Origin: Glandiceps talaboti
Taxonomy: Eukaryota > Hemichordata > Enteropneusta > Spengelidae
Assembly (NCBI RefSeq): GCF_964340395.1
Contig: NC_135550.1
Coordinates: 1,426,001 to 1,490,000 of the forward strand
Direction of reading: 5' to 3'
DNA length: 64,000 nucleotides
In this document: in pieces, positions 11,960 through 23,930 of the stretch
How the letters are laid out: each line of letters starts with the position of its first letter
Numbering within the stretch: the first letter of the stretch is position 1
Translations under genes and position numbers: made by a program
Notes under the pieces: model-generated
Told to the model about the DNA's origin: nothing
The model's database searches: none
Seen by the model: the letters and a program-made list of their open reading frames with translations, nothing else

Positions 11960-14300
11960 TACTTGCCGTAAACCGCGTTCGTACTACAGCTCTATCTAGT
12001 CACCCATGGCCATCTACTCTACAATCAAAAGGATACGTAAAACTATGAAGTACAACATTAACACCCCATTTGCCGCCTGCCATAAATTGTGTTCGTTGTC
12101 GACACACAGATATCTGGCCACACATCTGTTCTGCAATCAAACTCAATTTCAAAGAGGACGTTAAACCAGCTGTGTTTGAAAATTTTGGCTTTCTGTGAAA
12201 TCCAACAGGATTTTGATTTCAAAATAATCCTTTAAATTTGTTTTGCTACTGATTTGTGAATCTCTAAATACACCTCAAAAGTCGTCGTATACATTCTGTA
12301 GGACAACATTTACTTAAAGTTCTTGTGACTTTACTGCAATAATTCAGACAGCATTTACCTATTATTATAATAAAATGAATTTGAGGAGAGAAAATTGTTA
12401 CATGTAGGAGTCCAACCCACGTCCCCTGAATACTAGAGTTGTTTAGCTAGCTGACGCGTCCACTGGTAGATTCTATGTGATGCATGTCCGGTCCTGGTGT
12501 GTACTTTTCTATTCCCTCGGCAGGTGAAAAGCCACCTCATTAACCTTTAACCTTTCAACCTAAGGATCCAATGTATTCACAGCCATACAAGTAGGGCTAA
12601 CAAATCCTGGCCTCTCTACCCACTTTCTGATTGTCTATATATAGCTAGTCTACATTTGTTTTACTTAAACTTGTTGTCGAAGTTTCAAAATTGGTCTGTT
12701 TTACCCCGATAGCCTATATCGTTATATATTGTGTAACTGAATTAACAAAGCCTGGGGGCTGGTTATATAGTAAAGGTCTAATTGATTTGGATCTGGGTAG
12801 AAAAGGGAACAAGTTGGTATTCTATCCCCAAAAATCTTAGAGATGATTTGGAATAATAGAATAAAGTTACCACGTATACATTGTTGTATCTGGGTATTAA
12901 TGGAAAACATAAAGGCATGCAACACATTGTTCTTTCACATGATGTCTTGCTCTTTCTGCTTTAATATTTACATAACATATGTATTTATCACATTATCAGT
13001 TAAATTATCTAGATCTATTCACCTCATCTTGACTTCTTTCGTTTTTACCTATCAAATATTAAGTATTGACTATGGAAAGGCGTCTTCGTCTACTGTATAT
13101 GATCGGACCACAAAAACAAAACAAATGTCAACCTTGCTTTTAGTTTGACCGTTGGGGGCGCTATATAGACATCATCATCTGCAGGACTTACAAGACATCA
13201 CATAGATACACTTGATATTACTGGGTGTCTAAAGCATTTCAAATACACCGTACACTGTATCGATGGGGTTTGATCAAGTCAAACATAGACATGGCATATT
13301 ATACCATGCTCGAGCAAAGTTTAACAACAAATTTGGAAGATATACTCTGGTCGTTCTACATCACAACAACGCGTGTCTATGTCACTGGTTCTGCTGTGTT
13401 CGAAATATGACTCAAAACGTTCAAAATTGACATTACTTTCCCCGATTTTCTTTGATATTACAGGCACCAGTATAATTATGTTATTCGCCAATAATTTTCT
13501 TCATTCGGCCATAAAATACTCGTGACCTATATATAGGATTGTCACCATGAGTTGCTAGACGAGTGACCTAAGGGGCTTTTGTCACTACGAGTCGCTAGAC
13601 GAGTATTGACAAAAAAAAACTTAGGTCACTTGTATTTTCCTTGGCTGTATGAAGAAAAATATTTGTAATATTAATATCTAATTGTCACAGTTTTCAGCTA
13701 TGACATGTTACAGACAACAAGAAAAGATATACACAGTCACTCTCCTTGCAGATTGAAATGTCTTTATATCTACAAATGATCTCAACAGGAAAACAGACCA
13801 ATGAAGTATATTTCATCCCATTCTAAATACAGACTACAAACTTAAAATGTGAAATTTTACAACAGATTTGCATTTTCATTTTGTATGCCATATGCAAAGT
13901 AGATTTTTGACCTGTACAAGTATATATACATCATAACAACAACAACACAAAAAGTATTTAAAAAAGTATGCAATAAGTAAAAATATACTCTAACATTTGA
14001 AAAATTGGGTCACAGCTAAAAAGGTTGACAAATGTTTCTTTCTCAAATAAAGTACTTATTATATAAAAATTTATACAACAAATTATGATAAGTATAAGTC
14101 TATATACAAATAACAAAAATATATGATTTATACAAAATACAGAAAATATTGACATAAACTATGAATATTATCAATTCTTGGTTGATAAACTAAACATTAT
14201 GGTAAAATATACAAAAATGTGTGAGTAAAGTCTGATAGATTAACTCTATGTCTCCTTATTGGACCAGAATTGGACATTATTGTAAATGTTTAGTCAAGTA
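11960..14300. other. No gene seen; possible antisense SINE near 12400
   Basis: Around 12400-12490 the minus strand has a tRNA-like phrase (GTGGGTTGGACTCC, B-box-like, with an AGCTAGCTAAAC stretch upstream), weak evidence for a tRNA SINE. 13540-13610 holds a short imperfect duplication (GTTGCTAGACGAGT / GTCGCTAGACGAGT). Nothing else is recognisable. Confidence 0.35.
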
Positions 14301-14632
14301 AACATGAAAACATTACAAAATACAATAATGTGCAGTACATAACATCATAAAAGTAGATATTTACATTGTAATACTTAACAGTAAACATGAAAACATTACA
14401 AAATATAGTAATGTGCAGTACATAACATCATAAAAGTACATAGTTACATTGTAATACTTAACAGTAAACATGAAAACATTACAAAATATAGTAATGTGCA
14501 GTACATAACATCATAAAAGTAGATATTTACATTGTAATACTTAACAGTAAACATGAAAACATTACAAAATACAATAATCTGCAGTACATAATATCATAAA
14601 AGTACATAGTTACACTGTAACTCAGACTGTAA
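14301..14632. repeat. 83-bp tandem repeat, 4 copies
   Basis: AACATGAAAACATTACAAAA recurs at 14301, 14384, 14467 and 14550, exactly 83 bases apart. The last copy is diverged at its end. Non-coding. Confidence 0.95.
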
Positions 14633-14917
14633 TTATTAAACATGAAATTGTCAGATTAAAACCTATAGGTACAAATATTCACCTGACAATTATTCATTTA
14701 ATAAAGATATATTAGGTCAAAGGTCAATGTATCAGTTTTAACATTCTCTGTTCTTGGTTGAGGTGCAATGTACATTCAAGTGAACTGTGTGTTTGTAGAA
14801 CTTAAACACAGTATACGAGCCCACATAAAGGATTGGTGTCACATTGTATTCATATGACCAATCTTTTGGTTTCTGTTCACTAGCAATCATGTCCTGAATC
14901 TCAGTAACATTCTCTCT

Positions 14918-15900
14918 TGATATAGAATAGAAATAGCTTTATTGTCCACATTGTATATGTGGAAAATCTCTTTCAGTCACTCAGGTCAAAGATTGACATA
15001 CAATAATCAAAGAACATAAATAACAACAAGACAGACTAAAATTACGGTGACAGTGCTGATCAACAGCAAGTTAAAATGGGAATTGGATGACATAACAGCT
15101 ATAAAGACGACATAAACGTGAAGTTAAAGTTCCCTGGAATTTAAAATTGAAATTGCTGATGGAATTAGAGAACGTTTATAAAAATTCCTGCGTGCTTTTG
15201 GTACGCGAAATCTGCGACCAGAGGGGAGTTTTTCAAAATATTGATTAAGGGGATGTGTCTTGTCTTTAAGTATCCCACGTGTTATCCTCTTGACGGAATT
15301 ATTGTATAATTCTGACAATTGAATTTGCCGAGTTCCTATGAGTTTGGATGCTGTATTAATAACACGGCTGAGTTTATTTCTACTTGTCATGGGCAGATTT
15401 CCATTCAATATTAAAGCTCAGCACACTTTCTATAAATCTTCTATAAACCCTTTCAAGTATACATTGACTAACGTTGAAAATTTTTTGTAAATCAAGTCTG
15501 TATTTACCTTGAAACACAGCTTGTTGTCAATGTCAGTACCAAGATATTTAAAGAAACTCACTATCTCAACCACTTCGTTGTCAAAGGTGATTGCATCTGG
15601 CATTTCTCTCCCCTGTCTATTATTGCACACTAATTCTTTCGTTTTTCCGACTTTAAGCTTGATATCCATGCTCAGAACATAGAATGTGATTGATTTCAAT
15701 GTACACTGATTTATCTCTACTGATCTGATAACAGATGGAAATAAACATTGGACTGCACCTAGTATGTAAGGATGTACAATTGAATGAGACTCAAGGTAAC
15801 CCTTATTACACAGTGTGAAATACTGAAGAATCCTATTTTGCTGCAATGCATCTTTGATAGGATCCCACATCTCACTTATACTACAATTGTATGACAACTG
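14918..15900 (-). pseudogene. LINE 3' end: reverse transcriptase C-terminus
   Basis: On the minus strand, 15897-15430 encodes a run with KVGKTKELV and VEIVSFFKYLGTDIDNKL. This is the post-palm segment typical of L2/CR1-type non-LTR reverse transcriptases. 15408-15124 continues in another frame with the C-terminal tail (NKLSRVINTASKLIG, LPSGRRFRVPKARRNFYKRS). A frameshift and a stop separate the two. The 3' UTR ends near 14918 with ACAATAAAGCTATTTCTATTC. The element is 5'-truncated, lacking the endonuclease and the catalytic FADD block. The segment 15700-15897 is not recognisable. Confidence 0.8.
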
Positions 15901-15959
15901 ACGAGTAGAATTAGGGTATTTCAGACAATTTTCAAATACTCTCAGGCTGGGGTTTGATA

Positions 15960-16110
15960 ATGATGATGGTTTGAAATGTTATGGCCCTGAATGGCCTCCT
16001 ACATGTCCTTATTTTCAAAAAAGTTTTAATTATCATGGGAGGGGGACCACCACCACCACCACATCCTCTCCTTTTATATCTGTCATGGGGATACTGCTCT
16101 GCCCAAATTC
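15960..16110. repeat. Dispersed repeat shared with 24250-24385
   Basis: GAATGGCCTCCTACATGTCC and the adjoining AATTATCATGGGAGGGGGACC match the reverse complement of sequence at 24270-24350; a further related piece (GTTTAGGAGGCCATTTAGAG) is at 28270. Contains a (CAC)n run. Confidence 0.7.
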
Positions 16111-16229
16111 AAGACAGAGAAAACCCTGACGGCCAAGTATTTCAAAATACAGGTTACAGTCCAATGTGAGATCTTTTTAGCAAAGCCCACATCTATTTGT
16201 AAAGAAATCTGTACATCTCTGGAGTGTGT

Positions 16230-16272
16230 GCATGTGTGTGTGTGTGTGTGTGTGTGGTGGGGGGGGGGGGTA
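16230..16272. repeat. (TG)n followed by poly-G
   Basis: TG dinucleotide run (about 16225-16255) directly followed by a G homopolymer. Confidence 0.9.
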
Positions 16273-16529
16273 TTGTATAATTACACATTAAAAATGTGTG
16301 GGGGTTACAAAAATTCTTGAAGTCATTTTGAGGAAGAGGGCATGACATTTTTTGAGAACACGCAAAGGGGAGGGGTTGCAAAAACATTTTTAACAAAATA
16401 TTCCTGACTTATTGCCCCTGTCATAAATTCTGAACCCAGCCTAAGGCTTTTTGATTTGTTATTTAATCAGGTCAATTTATAGGTTATTCATAGCATTGTA
16501 TATACTATATATTTGATAGAGGTCTACAT

Positions 16530-16960
16530 ATTTGATAGAGGTTATATACTTGCAGTGGTACATGATAGAGGTTATAGACATTATGCATGTACATGTTGAT
16601 GTAGAGCCCATCATATACTTGCAATGGTATATCGTGGTGGTTATAGACAATATATATGTACATGTTGATGTAGATTCCGTCATATATTTGCAATGGTATA
16701 TCATGGTGGTTATAGACACTATACATGTACATGTTGATGTAGAGTCTATCATATACTTGCAATGGTATATGAGAGGATATAGACACTATACATGTACATG
16801 TTGATGTAGAGTCTATCATACATACTTGCAATGGTATATGAGAGGATATAGACACTATACATATACATGTTGATGTAGAGTCTATCATACATACTTGCAA
16901 TTGTATATGAGAGGATATAGACACTATACATGTACATGTTGATGTAGAATCCATCACATC
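16530..16960. repeat. 69-bp minisatellite, ~6 copies
   Basis: ACATGTTGATGTAGA recurs at 16591, 16660, 16729, 16796, 16865 and 16934 (67-69 bases apart). A unit of 23 codons keeps frames open on both strands, producing artificial peptides. The array ends exactly where the NACHT-coding pseudogene begins. Confidence 0.95.
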
Positions 16961-18363
16961 ATGAAAGAGGTGAAAAGAGGCAATTTTCAAGTCGGCCAGT
17001 GTTTGGAAGATATCCAGTCGATTTTTAAGTCAGTTCATGATGGACCAGATAGTACAAATCGTATCAGTATAGAAGGTGCACCAGCTATAGGTAAACCCAC
17101 TTTATGTGGAAAGATAGCATATCATTGGGCAAAGGGTAAACTGAAGAAATACAAAATTATTTTCTTTTTGAAAATGAGATATTGCACAACTTGTAACATT
17201 TCAGAGGAAATAATAAATCAGCTATTAAATAAAGATGCAAACATGTCTCCAAAAAGAATTACAGAATTGATTTCGAGCAATAACGATTCAGTTTTGTTTC
17301 TCCTTGATGGCCTAGACGAAATTCAAGAAACCAAATTAAACAAGACTGAAATTGCTGAACGAATTTCAGAGGACAGACTTAGCACTAGTACTGTTGTTGT
17401 TACCAGTAGACCTCGTGAAGGTGATAAGTATGTGAGTAGATTACATTTGCATGTGAATGGATTTACAGATGAACAAATGAAGGAATATATAATGAAATAT
17501 TTTTCAGAAATTCATGAAATTAACACAGGGGAAGGTCTTAGGAAATAGAACAAAAGTTAGTCAATTTGGAGTTCTTTTAAGGATGATCTTTTACATAACC
17601 CATTGCATGTTTCATTGTTGTGTATTCTTTGGGAATACAAACAAGTGCGAAGTGAATTTAAGTTTCCCACAACCCTCCCAGGACTTTACTCTGAAATACT
17701 AGATTGTATTCTTACAAGGTATTGTATGAAGAACGAAATACAACTAAAAGATGGTAAATTAAATTAAGATATTATAGATGTAAGAAATAAACTAGCTTCT
17801 GATGCTTTTAGGTTGTACATGAAAAATGAATATTCAGCAAAGCAGACATCTCATCAGATATCGCATTGGATTTAGGTTTGTTGGTCAGAGATGAAGGCCC
17901 TAAAGGAGAGGCACAAGAAATGTACTTCTTTTATCATCAGCCTTGGCTAGAATATTTTACAGCTATACATCTCACTTCTGAAGCAGCTGTTTGTAATTTT
18001 AGTGAGTTGCTTATTGAACCAGTGAGACATACATCAGTTTTCAAATTTCTTGCTGAAATTATGGAAAAGGAAGTAGCATGTTGTGTCTTTGAAGAATTCA
18101 GACATAGACTAAATTATTTAAGTCACTTTAACTCTACTTTTAGTAGGAGCAATGCTAGATCATTGTCTTATCTGTGGAGTGTCATTTTACTATTGTTGTA
18201 TAAATCTAAGTGGGACTCAGCCTGCATATTATACATTTCCCCATTTGTACAAACAACATTGGTTTTTACTAGTGTAGCCCTACTACTTTTTCGCTCATTT
18301 AATCCTCTTTTTTTTAGCACAGAGGGCATTCCCTCTAGTCCAAGTATATTCTTACATGTGTAA
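16961..18363 (+). pseudogene. NACHT-domain (NLR-type) gene fragment, broken
   Basis: The first 195 codons form most of a NACHT ATPase domain. It has a Walker A-like GAPAIGKPT (about residues 39-47), the Walker B VLFLLDGLDE (about 110-119), a sensor-1-like VVVTSRP, and GFTDEQMKEYIMKYF. The frame ends at 17548. Continuing in other frames are the winged-helix-side motifs (LLHNPLHVSLLCILWE near 17590; EMYFFYHQPWLEYFTAIHL near 17920) up to 18363, with at least two frameshifts and an in-frame stop near 17766. In NLR-type receptors NACHT drives ATP-dependent oligomerisation. Here the residue after the Walker A Lys is Pro instead of Ser/Thr, so nucleotide binding would probably fail even without the frameshifts. 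No Death/CARD domain upstream or LRRs downstream are visible; satellites take their place. Confidence 0.8.
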
Positions 18364-18365
18364 TA

Positions 18366-19112
18366 TTGATCCTGGCCCATTTGGTATACTGTAAAATATA
18401 CCATCCTGGCCTATTTAGTATACAGTAAAACATACCATCCTGGCTCATTTGGTATAAAGTAAAATATACCATCCTGGCTCATTTGGTATACAGTAAAATA
18501 TACCATCCTGGCCTATTTAGTATACAGTAAAACATACCATCCTGGCCCATTTGGTATAAAGTAAAACATACCATCCTGGCTCATTTGGTATAAAGTAAAA
18601 CATATTATCCTGGCCTATTTGTATACAGTAAAATATACCATCCTGGCCCATTTGGTATACTGTAAAACATATTATCCTGGCCTATTTGTATACAGTAAAA
18701 TATACCATCCTGGCCCATTTGGTATACTGTAAAACATACTATCCTGGCCTATTTGGTATAAAGTAAAATATACCATCCTGGCCCATTTGGTATACTGTAA
18801 AACATACCATCCTGGCCTATTTGGTATACTGTAAAACATACTATCCTGGCCTATTTGGTATAAAGTAAAATATACCATCCTGGCCCATTTGGTATACTGT
18901 AAAACATACTATCCTGGCCTATTTGGTATAAAGTAAAATATACCATCCTGGCCCATTTGGTATACTGTAAAACATACCATCCTGGCCCATTTGGTATACT
19001 GTAAAACATACTATCCTGGCCTATTTGGTATAAAGTAAAATATACCATCCTGGCCCATTTGGTATACTGTAAAACATACCATCCTGGCCCATTTGGTATA
19101 AAGTAAAATATA
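18366..19112. repeat. 34-bp satellite, ~22 copies
   Basis: Unit CCATCCTGGCCCATTTGGTA followed by TACTGTAAAACATA, repeated at exact 34-base spacing (18401, 18435, 18469 and so on). Variants alternate TACTGT/TAAAGT and ACATA/ATATA, implying multi-unit amplification. It starts immediately after the NLR pseudogene. Confidence 0.95.
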
Positions 19113-19190
19113 CACACGAAGTTGGAAGTCGGAAGTTGGAAATCGGAAGTCGGAAGTGGGAAGTGGGAAGTCGGAAGTCCCCTGACGGCT
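19113..19190. repeat. 7-bp GGAAGTC repeat
   Basis: About nine imperfect heptamers GGAAGTC/GGAAGTT/GGAAGTG in a row, directly after the 34-bp satellite. Confidence 0.9.
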
Positions 19191-19289
19191 TTCGTAGTAA
19201 ACGAGTAAGCTTATACCTCAGACCACTATAGTTATACTCATAACCCGGCCAACATAAATTCTGTTGATTATGTTCATGTGTATATGTTA

Positions 19290-19800
19290 ATTAAAGGACC
19301 GCTCATGCCCAATTTACAAAAATGGGATTTTTAAGAATGATGGCCACCCTGTAGAATTTTATTGATTTATCCAAATGTCTGCAAATGTTCACAAGGGCTC
19401 CCGTTCTAAATGGAATAAGTAGGTCCTCAGGTTCACTCATACCCAATTTGGTGCTTTTATTTCAACACACAGTTCTGCAATATATGCTATATAAAAATGG
19501 GATTTATTGTGAGTGGTCGTGGCCATTAAAAAAATTATTAATTTATGCCTATGTATTCACAAGAGCTCCACTTCTAAATTCAATAAGTAGCTATTGGTCC
19601 TAGGGACCACTCATGCCCAATTTGGTGTTTTACCTCATCACAAAGTTCTGCAAAATGTGATTTTTTAAGAGTGATGGCGGCCATTTTGAATTTTATTGAT
19701 TTATGCAAATTAATGCAAATATTCACGAGGGCTCCCAACCTAATTCAATAAGTAGGTCCTAAGGAACATTCATGCCAAATTTGGTGCTTTTATCCGGGTG
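19290..19800. repeat. ~168-bp tandem repeat, 3 copies
   Basis: Each copy has a CTCATGCCCAATTTGGTGTTTT-like start, TTATTGATTTATGCAAAT, a CACAAGGGCTCC-like segment and AATAAGTAGGTCCT (the last at about 19413, 19581 and 19749). Copies are diverged. Confidence 0.85.
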
Positions 19801-19829
19801 TAACAAAAAAGTTGCTAAGCCATCTGACT

Positions 19830-19960
19830 AGAATTTGTAATCATTTCTATTCTATGAACGACAAATGTAATAAGAATTACCGATATTTGTAATAAATTTC
19901 AGAAAAAGCATGTAATAAAATTGCCGGAATTTGTTATAAAAATGACATTAAGGAGGGTCC
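19830..19960. repeat. Short 'TTTGTAATAAA' repeat cluster
   Basis: Imperfect ~20-base units around GCCGATATTTGTAATAAA. The same family forms 57877-58045, also next to a LINE fragment. Confidence 0.75.
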
Positions 19961-20107
19961 TTCCTTCCACACTAAAAATGGGTTATCTAAATAAAAAAAT
20001 CCAAGAATGCAAAATCATGTCGTCAAGCGAAAGTAGGTTCAACAAGGATTAATGAATTGATGAATATACTAATTAATTGAACCATTAACCTAGTTGTTCA
20101 TATTTCA

Positions 20108-20117
20108 ATCAATCCGC

Positions 20118-20148
<31 letters not shown>

Positions 20149-20345
20149 TGTATGTATGTATGTATGTAGAAAGAAATGCATAAGGAACTAATAAACCAGT
20201 CCGTATATATAGCTGTTAAATCCGACGTTTCGAATAAATATTCTTTTTCAAAGGAAAAATTGGCGAGACAAATGAACAAATGAATGAATGAACAAAAGAA
20301 ATGGAAATGTATGGCCAAACTAATTAATTAATTAATTAATTAATT
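20108..20345 (-). mobile_element. Penelope-like element 3' end with (ATGT)n, antisense
   Basis: On the minus strand, AAAGAATATTTATTCGAAAC, then CGTCGGATTTAACAGC and CTTATGCATTTCTTT, run into a CATA/ATGT microsatellite (20117-20167). This matches the 3' region of the two PLE copies at 62620-63560 in order and content. No coding part is retained. (TTAA)n and GGAT-type repeats follow at 20317-20375. Confidence 0.7.
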
Positions 20346-20499
20346 AAATAATTGATGGATGGATGAATGGATGGATGTACACTTTATTATTCATCTATAA
20401 TTCTTAGAGGAGTTTTGTTCGGGGATATTTTGCAATTCGTCAATGTATTCGAAAATATGTGTTCGCTGACATATACATGGAATTTGTGAGATTTGTCAC

Positions 20500-21420
20500 C
20501 ACTGATATGAATTGATTTGATTTATACCACCAATGATATGAATGTACATTTTAACAAAGTAAAGATGTGGTGCAATGCCAATAAACTAACAATTAACATC
20601 GATAAAACTAATTATATGATTTTTAAACCCCCACAAAGAATTGCACATACAGAGGGACATTTAAGAATTGGAAACACAACCGTTGATGTCGTAACCTCTG
20701 CTATTTATCTTGGTGTATCAATTGCACCAGCTTTAACATGGAAATCACATATACAGAAAGTTAAAGATGCCATAAGCCCAAAAGGTTGATCTCATGTCAA
20801 AAATTCACCATTACATTCAAAAATCAACACTTGTTCTTTTTTATAATGATCTAATCCTACCGCATTTAAATTATTGTATTGAAATTTGGGGCAACCTCTC
20901 CTTCTTTTACAAAAGAAAGTTGTTCGCTACAACCTAAACCACTATATAAATGAAATATTACCCCACAATTACACAACAAGATCAGCAACTCACGGAAATT
21001 TTCCAATACCAAAAGTACATCATACATTTTGCCAATTCAATTTTAAATATGCTGCTGTAAAACACTCGAACTCTCTTCCCCCTACTTTAAAGAATACCCA
21101 TAATTGCCATGCATTCAAGACAAATCTAAAACACCATATTTTACATATTTGATTCATTTTTTCCTGTCTTCTGCCTTCCATTGTTGATTCCTTCATTTTC
21201 AGTGCATAGTGTATTGTCCGCACTTCATTTAATTTGATAAGTGTACGCTGCAACTGTATATATATTTATATTTATTTATCAACTTAGGACCATGGAATAG
21301 ATTAATCCCTAGCGGACTATATCCATGGTCCTCACCAGGAATATTTTGCTCTTCTTTTTAATGTTTTCTTTTAGTATTAGTGTAATTATTAGCTTGAAGT
21401 AATATTGTCAGAACTTTTAG
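20500..21420 (+). pseudogene. LINE reverse transcriptase C-terminal fragment
   Basis: 20517-20789 encodes KMWCNANKLTINIDKTNYMI and VVTSAIYLGVSIAPALTWKS. These are the conserved region just after the catalytic palm of jockey/CR1-like non-LTR reverse transcriptases. After a stop at 20788 another frame continues with ILPHLNYCIEIWG, and 20886-21152 carries QKKVVRYNLNHYINE, GNFPIPKVHHTFCQF and NSLPPTLKNTHNCHAFK, the usual C-terminus. The catalytic box is absent (5' truncation) and there are at least two frameshifts. The 3' UTR, with a CCATGG-containing inverted segment, runs to about 21420. Confidence 0.85.
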
Positions 21421-21959
21421 CTTATTGACTCATTTGCTTTTCCTGCTCCTCTTGTTTTTCTGTTGTACCATTTGTACAATTTCTGGTGAAATAAATACAC
21501 ATAATGATTGAGTACAGCAGCCCCCTTTCGTATCATTGTGTACATCGGTTTTCTATTCTTCATCAAGCTATTCAATTTAGTGGGGTCTTCAAGGATGTGC
21601 ATGGTTTAGTGAGCAGTGCACTTTAGGTAGTAGTTCCTCATTTGAAATCTGATAGGGAAGGGATTTCAGGGATATTTGACCAGTAGAGCCGGGAATGAGT
21701 TCTGATTTTAATAATAGATGAAAGACAGAAAAAAAGGGAGCATAACTTCTCCCCAATCCCTTTCTCTAAAATAATTAATCTTCTCTTCATTTCAATTAAA
21801 TCAGTATTTTGTATATTTCAATATTGAACTTCTGGAATGTTTTATAATACACTTATATGAGGACAACCTCAATAGGGAGCTGGAACATGTAAGCACTGCC
21901 CTTACTAACTGCTGGTACCCAAAGTGGGTCTCTAGGGTCAACGGCAAACCAGAATCGAC
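21421..21959. other. No gene seen
   Basis: Non-coding between a LINE 3' UTR and a PLE fragment; no repeat structure recognised. Confidence 0.5.
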
Positions 21960-22350
21960 CAAAACTACATCTACACAGAGACATTCTGAACCTTCGAGAC
22001 GTAAAGTTTCGGTGGGTGCAGCTTATGTGAGGAGACTAGCTGAGAGCTTAGCCGGCATATTTAAGGGGTTAGTATCACCTTACATCATAAACCCATTAAC
22101 GCAGTTGCTGGTACGACCCAAGGATCCCAAATCACCAAGTCAGGTCTGTGGACCAGTGTATCACATCAAATGTGGGGGCAGTGGTGAGGATGAAACCTGT
22201 GAAGAGGAATACATCGGAAGAGGAATACATCGGTGAAATGGAGAGGACTATGAAAGCCAGAATAAGTGAAAATCGTTGGCCGATCTTCACATCATCGGAT
22301 GTCTCCAGACATCTACACAAGGAGGATCACTGTGACGTTATTGACTGACC
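21960..22350 (+). pseudogene. Penelope-like element fragment: RT end + GIY-YIG domain
   Basis: From about 22012 the frame reads AYVRRLAESLAGIFK, then QLLVRPKDPKSPSQ, then VCGPVYHIKCGG and EEYIGEMERTMKAR with FTSSDVSRHLH. In Penelope-like retroelements this order marks the end of the reverse transcriptase and the GIY-YIG endonuclease (Y-H-I then Y-I-G-E). A repeated GAATACATCGG segment near 22205-22235 shifts the frame, so VYHIK and the second YIGE are in different frames. Remnant only; the reverse transcriptase catalytic core is missing. Confidence 0.65.
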
Positions 22351-22857
22351 TCCCAATCTTATTAACAGTTTGTTCCATTCCTGCGCATGTTCGTTGTACT
22401 TTCTAGTTTACCTGGGTACACATAAAGTTATTGTTGTTCAGTTTAAACTTGTCTATTTATTGAATAGTATATTATAGCATTACCAATTCCAGTGAATTTT
22501 GTGACGTCATCGCTGTACATTATCCGTTATTGGGCATCGTGGCCCCGGAACGAGCATAACAATACAAGCTTATTTGTTCTGTTTCTTCATACGCCTAGGT
22601 ATTTTTTCGAAATGCATGATGTTACTTATGATTGTCATTTCCACTGTTTAAAAATACAACGCATTCATGAAACAAATTTGTGTTCACAGCAGTTCATATT
22701 GGAGTGTGTGTGTACGTGTACGTACGTGTGTCGCTATGATTAGTATTCAGCTTCCGGGCCGAACATGGCAGACGGTGTTCAGCGCTGTGTATATTATACG
22801 TTGTTTTGCGTTTCTCGGTCTACAAATTCACTGGAATTGGCAAAACTATAAAATAAT
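22351..22857. other. No gene seen
   Basis: No recognisable protein or repeat. A short GTACGTGTACGTACGTGTG stretch lies at about 22713. Confidence 0.5.
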
Positions 22858-22999
22858 AACAATAATGTACGTCCTCCCAGTCCATAATGGACTCAAGCAA
22901 ACTTTGCACTCCATAATGGGCTCGGCTGTCGCCTCGCCCATTATGTCGTTCAAAGTTTGCTTTCGTCCATTATGGGCTGGGAGGGCGTACATTATTGTT
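22858..22999. mobile_element. 142-bp palindromic foldback element
   Basis: The left half beginning AACAATAATGTACGTCCTCC is the imperfect reverse complement of the right half over about 63 bases per arm. Each half carries two TCCATAATGG-type units. Typical of a palindromic MITE or snapback; no clear target duplication. Confidence 0.8.
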
Positions 23000-23654
23000 T
23001 AAGTATGTGAGTTTCCCCAGTTAATAACACTCCTGGATGCATGACTTTACAATCACCCAGGTCATTCATTCGACCCTGACAATGTTACAATCTTGGGTCG
23101 TGTGTCGGACTGGTTTAGGTGAGGGATTAAGGAAGCGAATCATATTCGGACTTTAAAACTATTTGTTATGAATTTGTAATTACCGTGTTTGGGTTCAGAC
23201 ATGACACTGTTTATACATGTTACCAAACACCCAGTTAGAGAAAATCTTATCATTGCAATAGCTGACATGGGCGTCAAGACAATAATTTAGATGTGCTTTT
23301 ATAAATTTACGCCATTTCATGTCAATAGGTATTGCTATCATTTTTCCTGAGAATAAGAGCGTTTAGTGATGAGGACATCGCATATTAGATAAGATGGATG
23401 AATGTCGTCACTCTACATGTTTAGTATTTTAAACGATAGCGTGTCTGGAAAACAATTGTCCTCAAGGCGCCCTTTTGTTTCAAATTCACGGACGTAAGCG
23501 TCATTCACGTAATCATGTTTAGACAATAGACAATTTTCCTGTAAAGTGATTTGTAAAAGTTAAGGCAGTTGAATGCTGTCTCTGGCCTTGGAGGGAGGAT
23601 GCAGGCCGAACTCAGGGCTTTGATAAATAAAGTCTATGTTCCAGTTCACACCAC
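23000..23654. other. No gene seen
   Basis: Ordinary non-coding DNA. Confidence 0.5.
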
Positions 23655-23930
23655 ACATATTGTCTCATATGCAGTTTATCATTCCACTACGCCTCTTACC
23701 TCTGCAGTCTGGGTTCGAACCCGCCTGGTGTTGGCTGGGTTTGATTTAAAATTTAACTAGGTCTGCATGTAAGGTGATGCTCAGTTTGACCCTGCCGAAC
23801 AACGCAGGTTTTCCCCGGGCACTCCGGTTTCCTCCTGCTTCTTCAACACTAGGGCGCTGCTCTGCCGCGACCATTCAACAAATTTCCGAATTTATTTGGA
23901 CAAATAAAGATTATTATTATTATTATTAAG
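23655..23930 (+). mobile_element. tRNA-derived SINE ending in (ATT)n
   Basis: Has a perfect B-box (GGTTCGAACCC, about 23711), a central conserved segment (TGCCGAACAACGCAGG; GGTTTTCCCCGGGCACTCCGG) and the LINE-like tail GGACAAATAAAGATTATTATT. The A-box is not clear and the 5' limit is approximate. No coding function. Confidence 0.7.

Noticed and set aside
15981-16169. Pro/His-rich small protein
   Set aside because: It is a (CAC)n run inside a dispersed repeat shared with 24250-24385.
16477-16990. Overlapping frames on both strands just upstream of the NACHT fragment
   Set aside because: Products of the 69-bp satellite (23 codons per unit), not conserved proteins.
18672-19117. Minus-strand Tyr/Gly-rich repetitive frames
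   Set aside because: The 34-bp satellite read three units at a time; no coding evidence.
20109-20165. Possible CRISPR-like array of short repeats
   Set aside because: A plain ATGT microsatellite with no spacers; the same applies to 61130-61178, 62872-62925 and 63473-63540.
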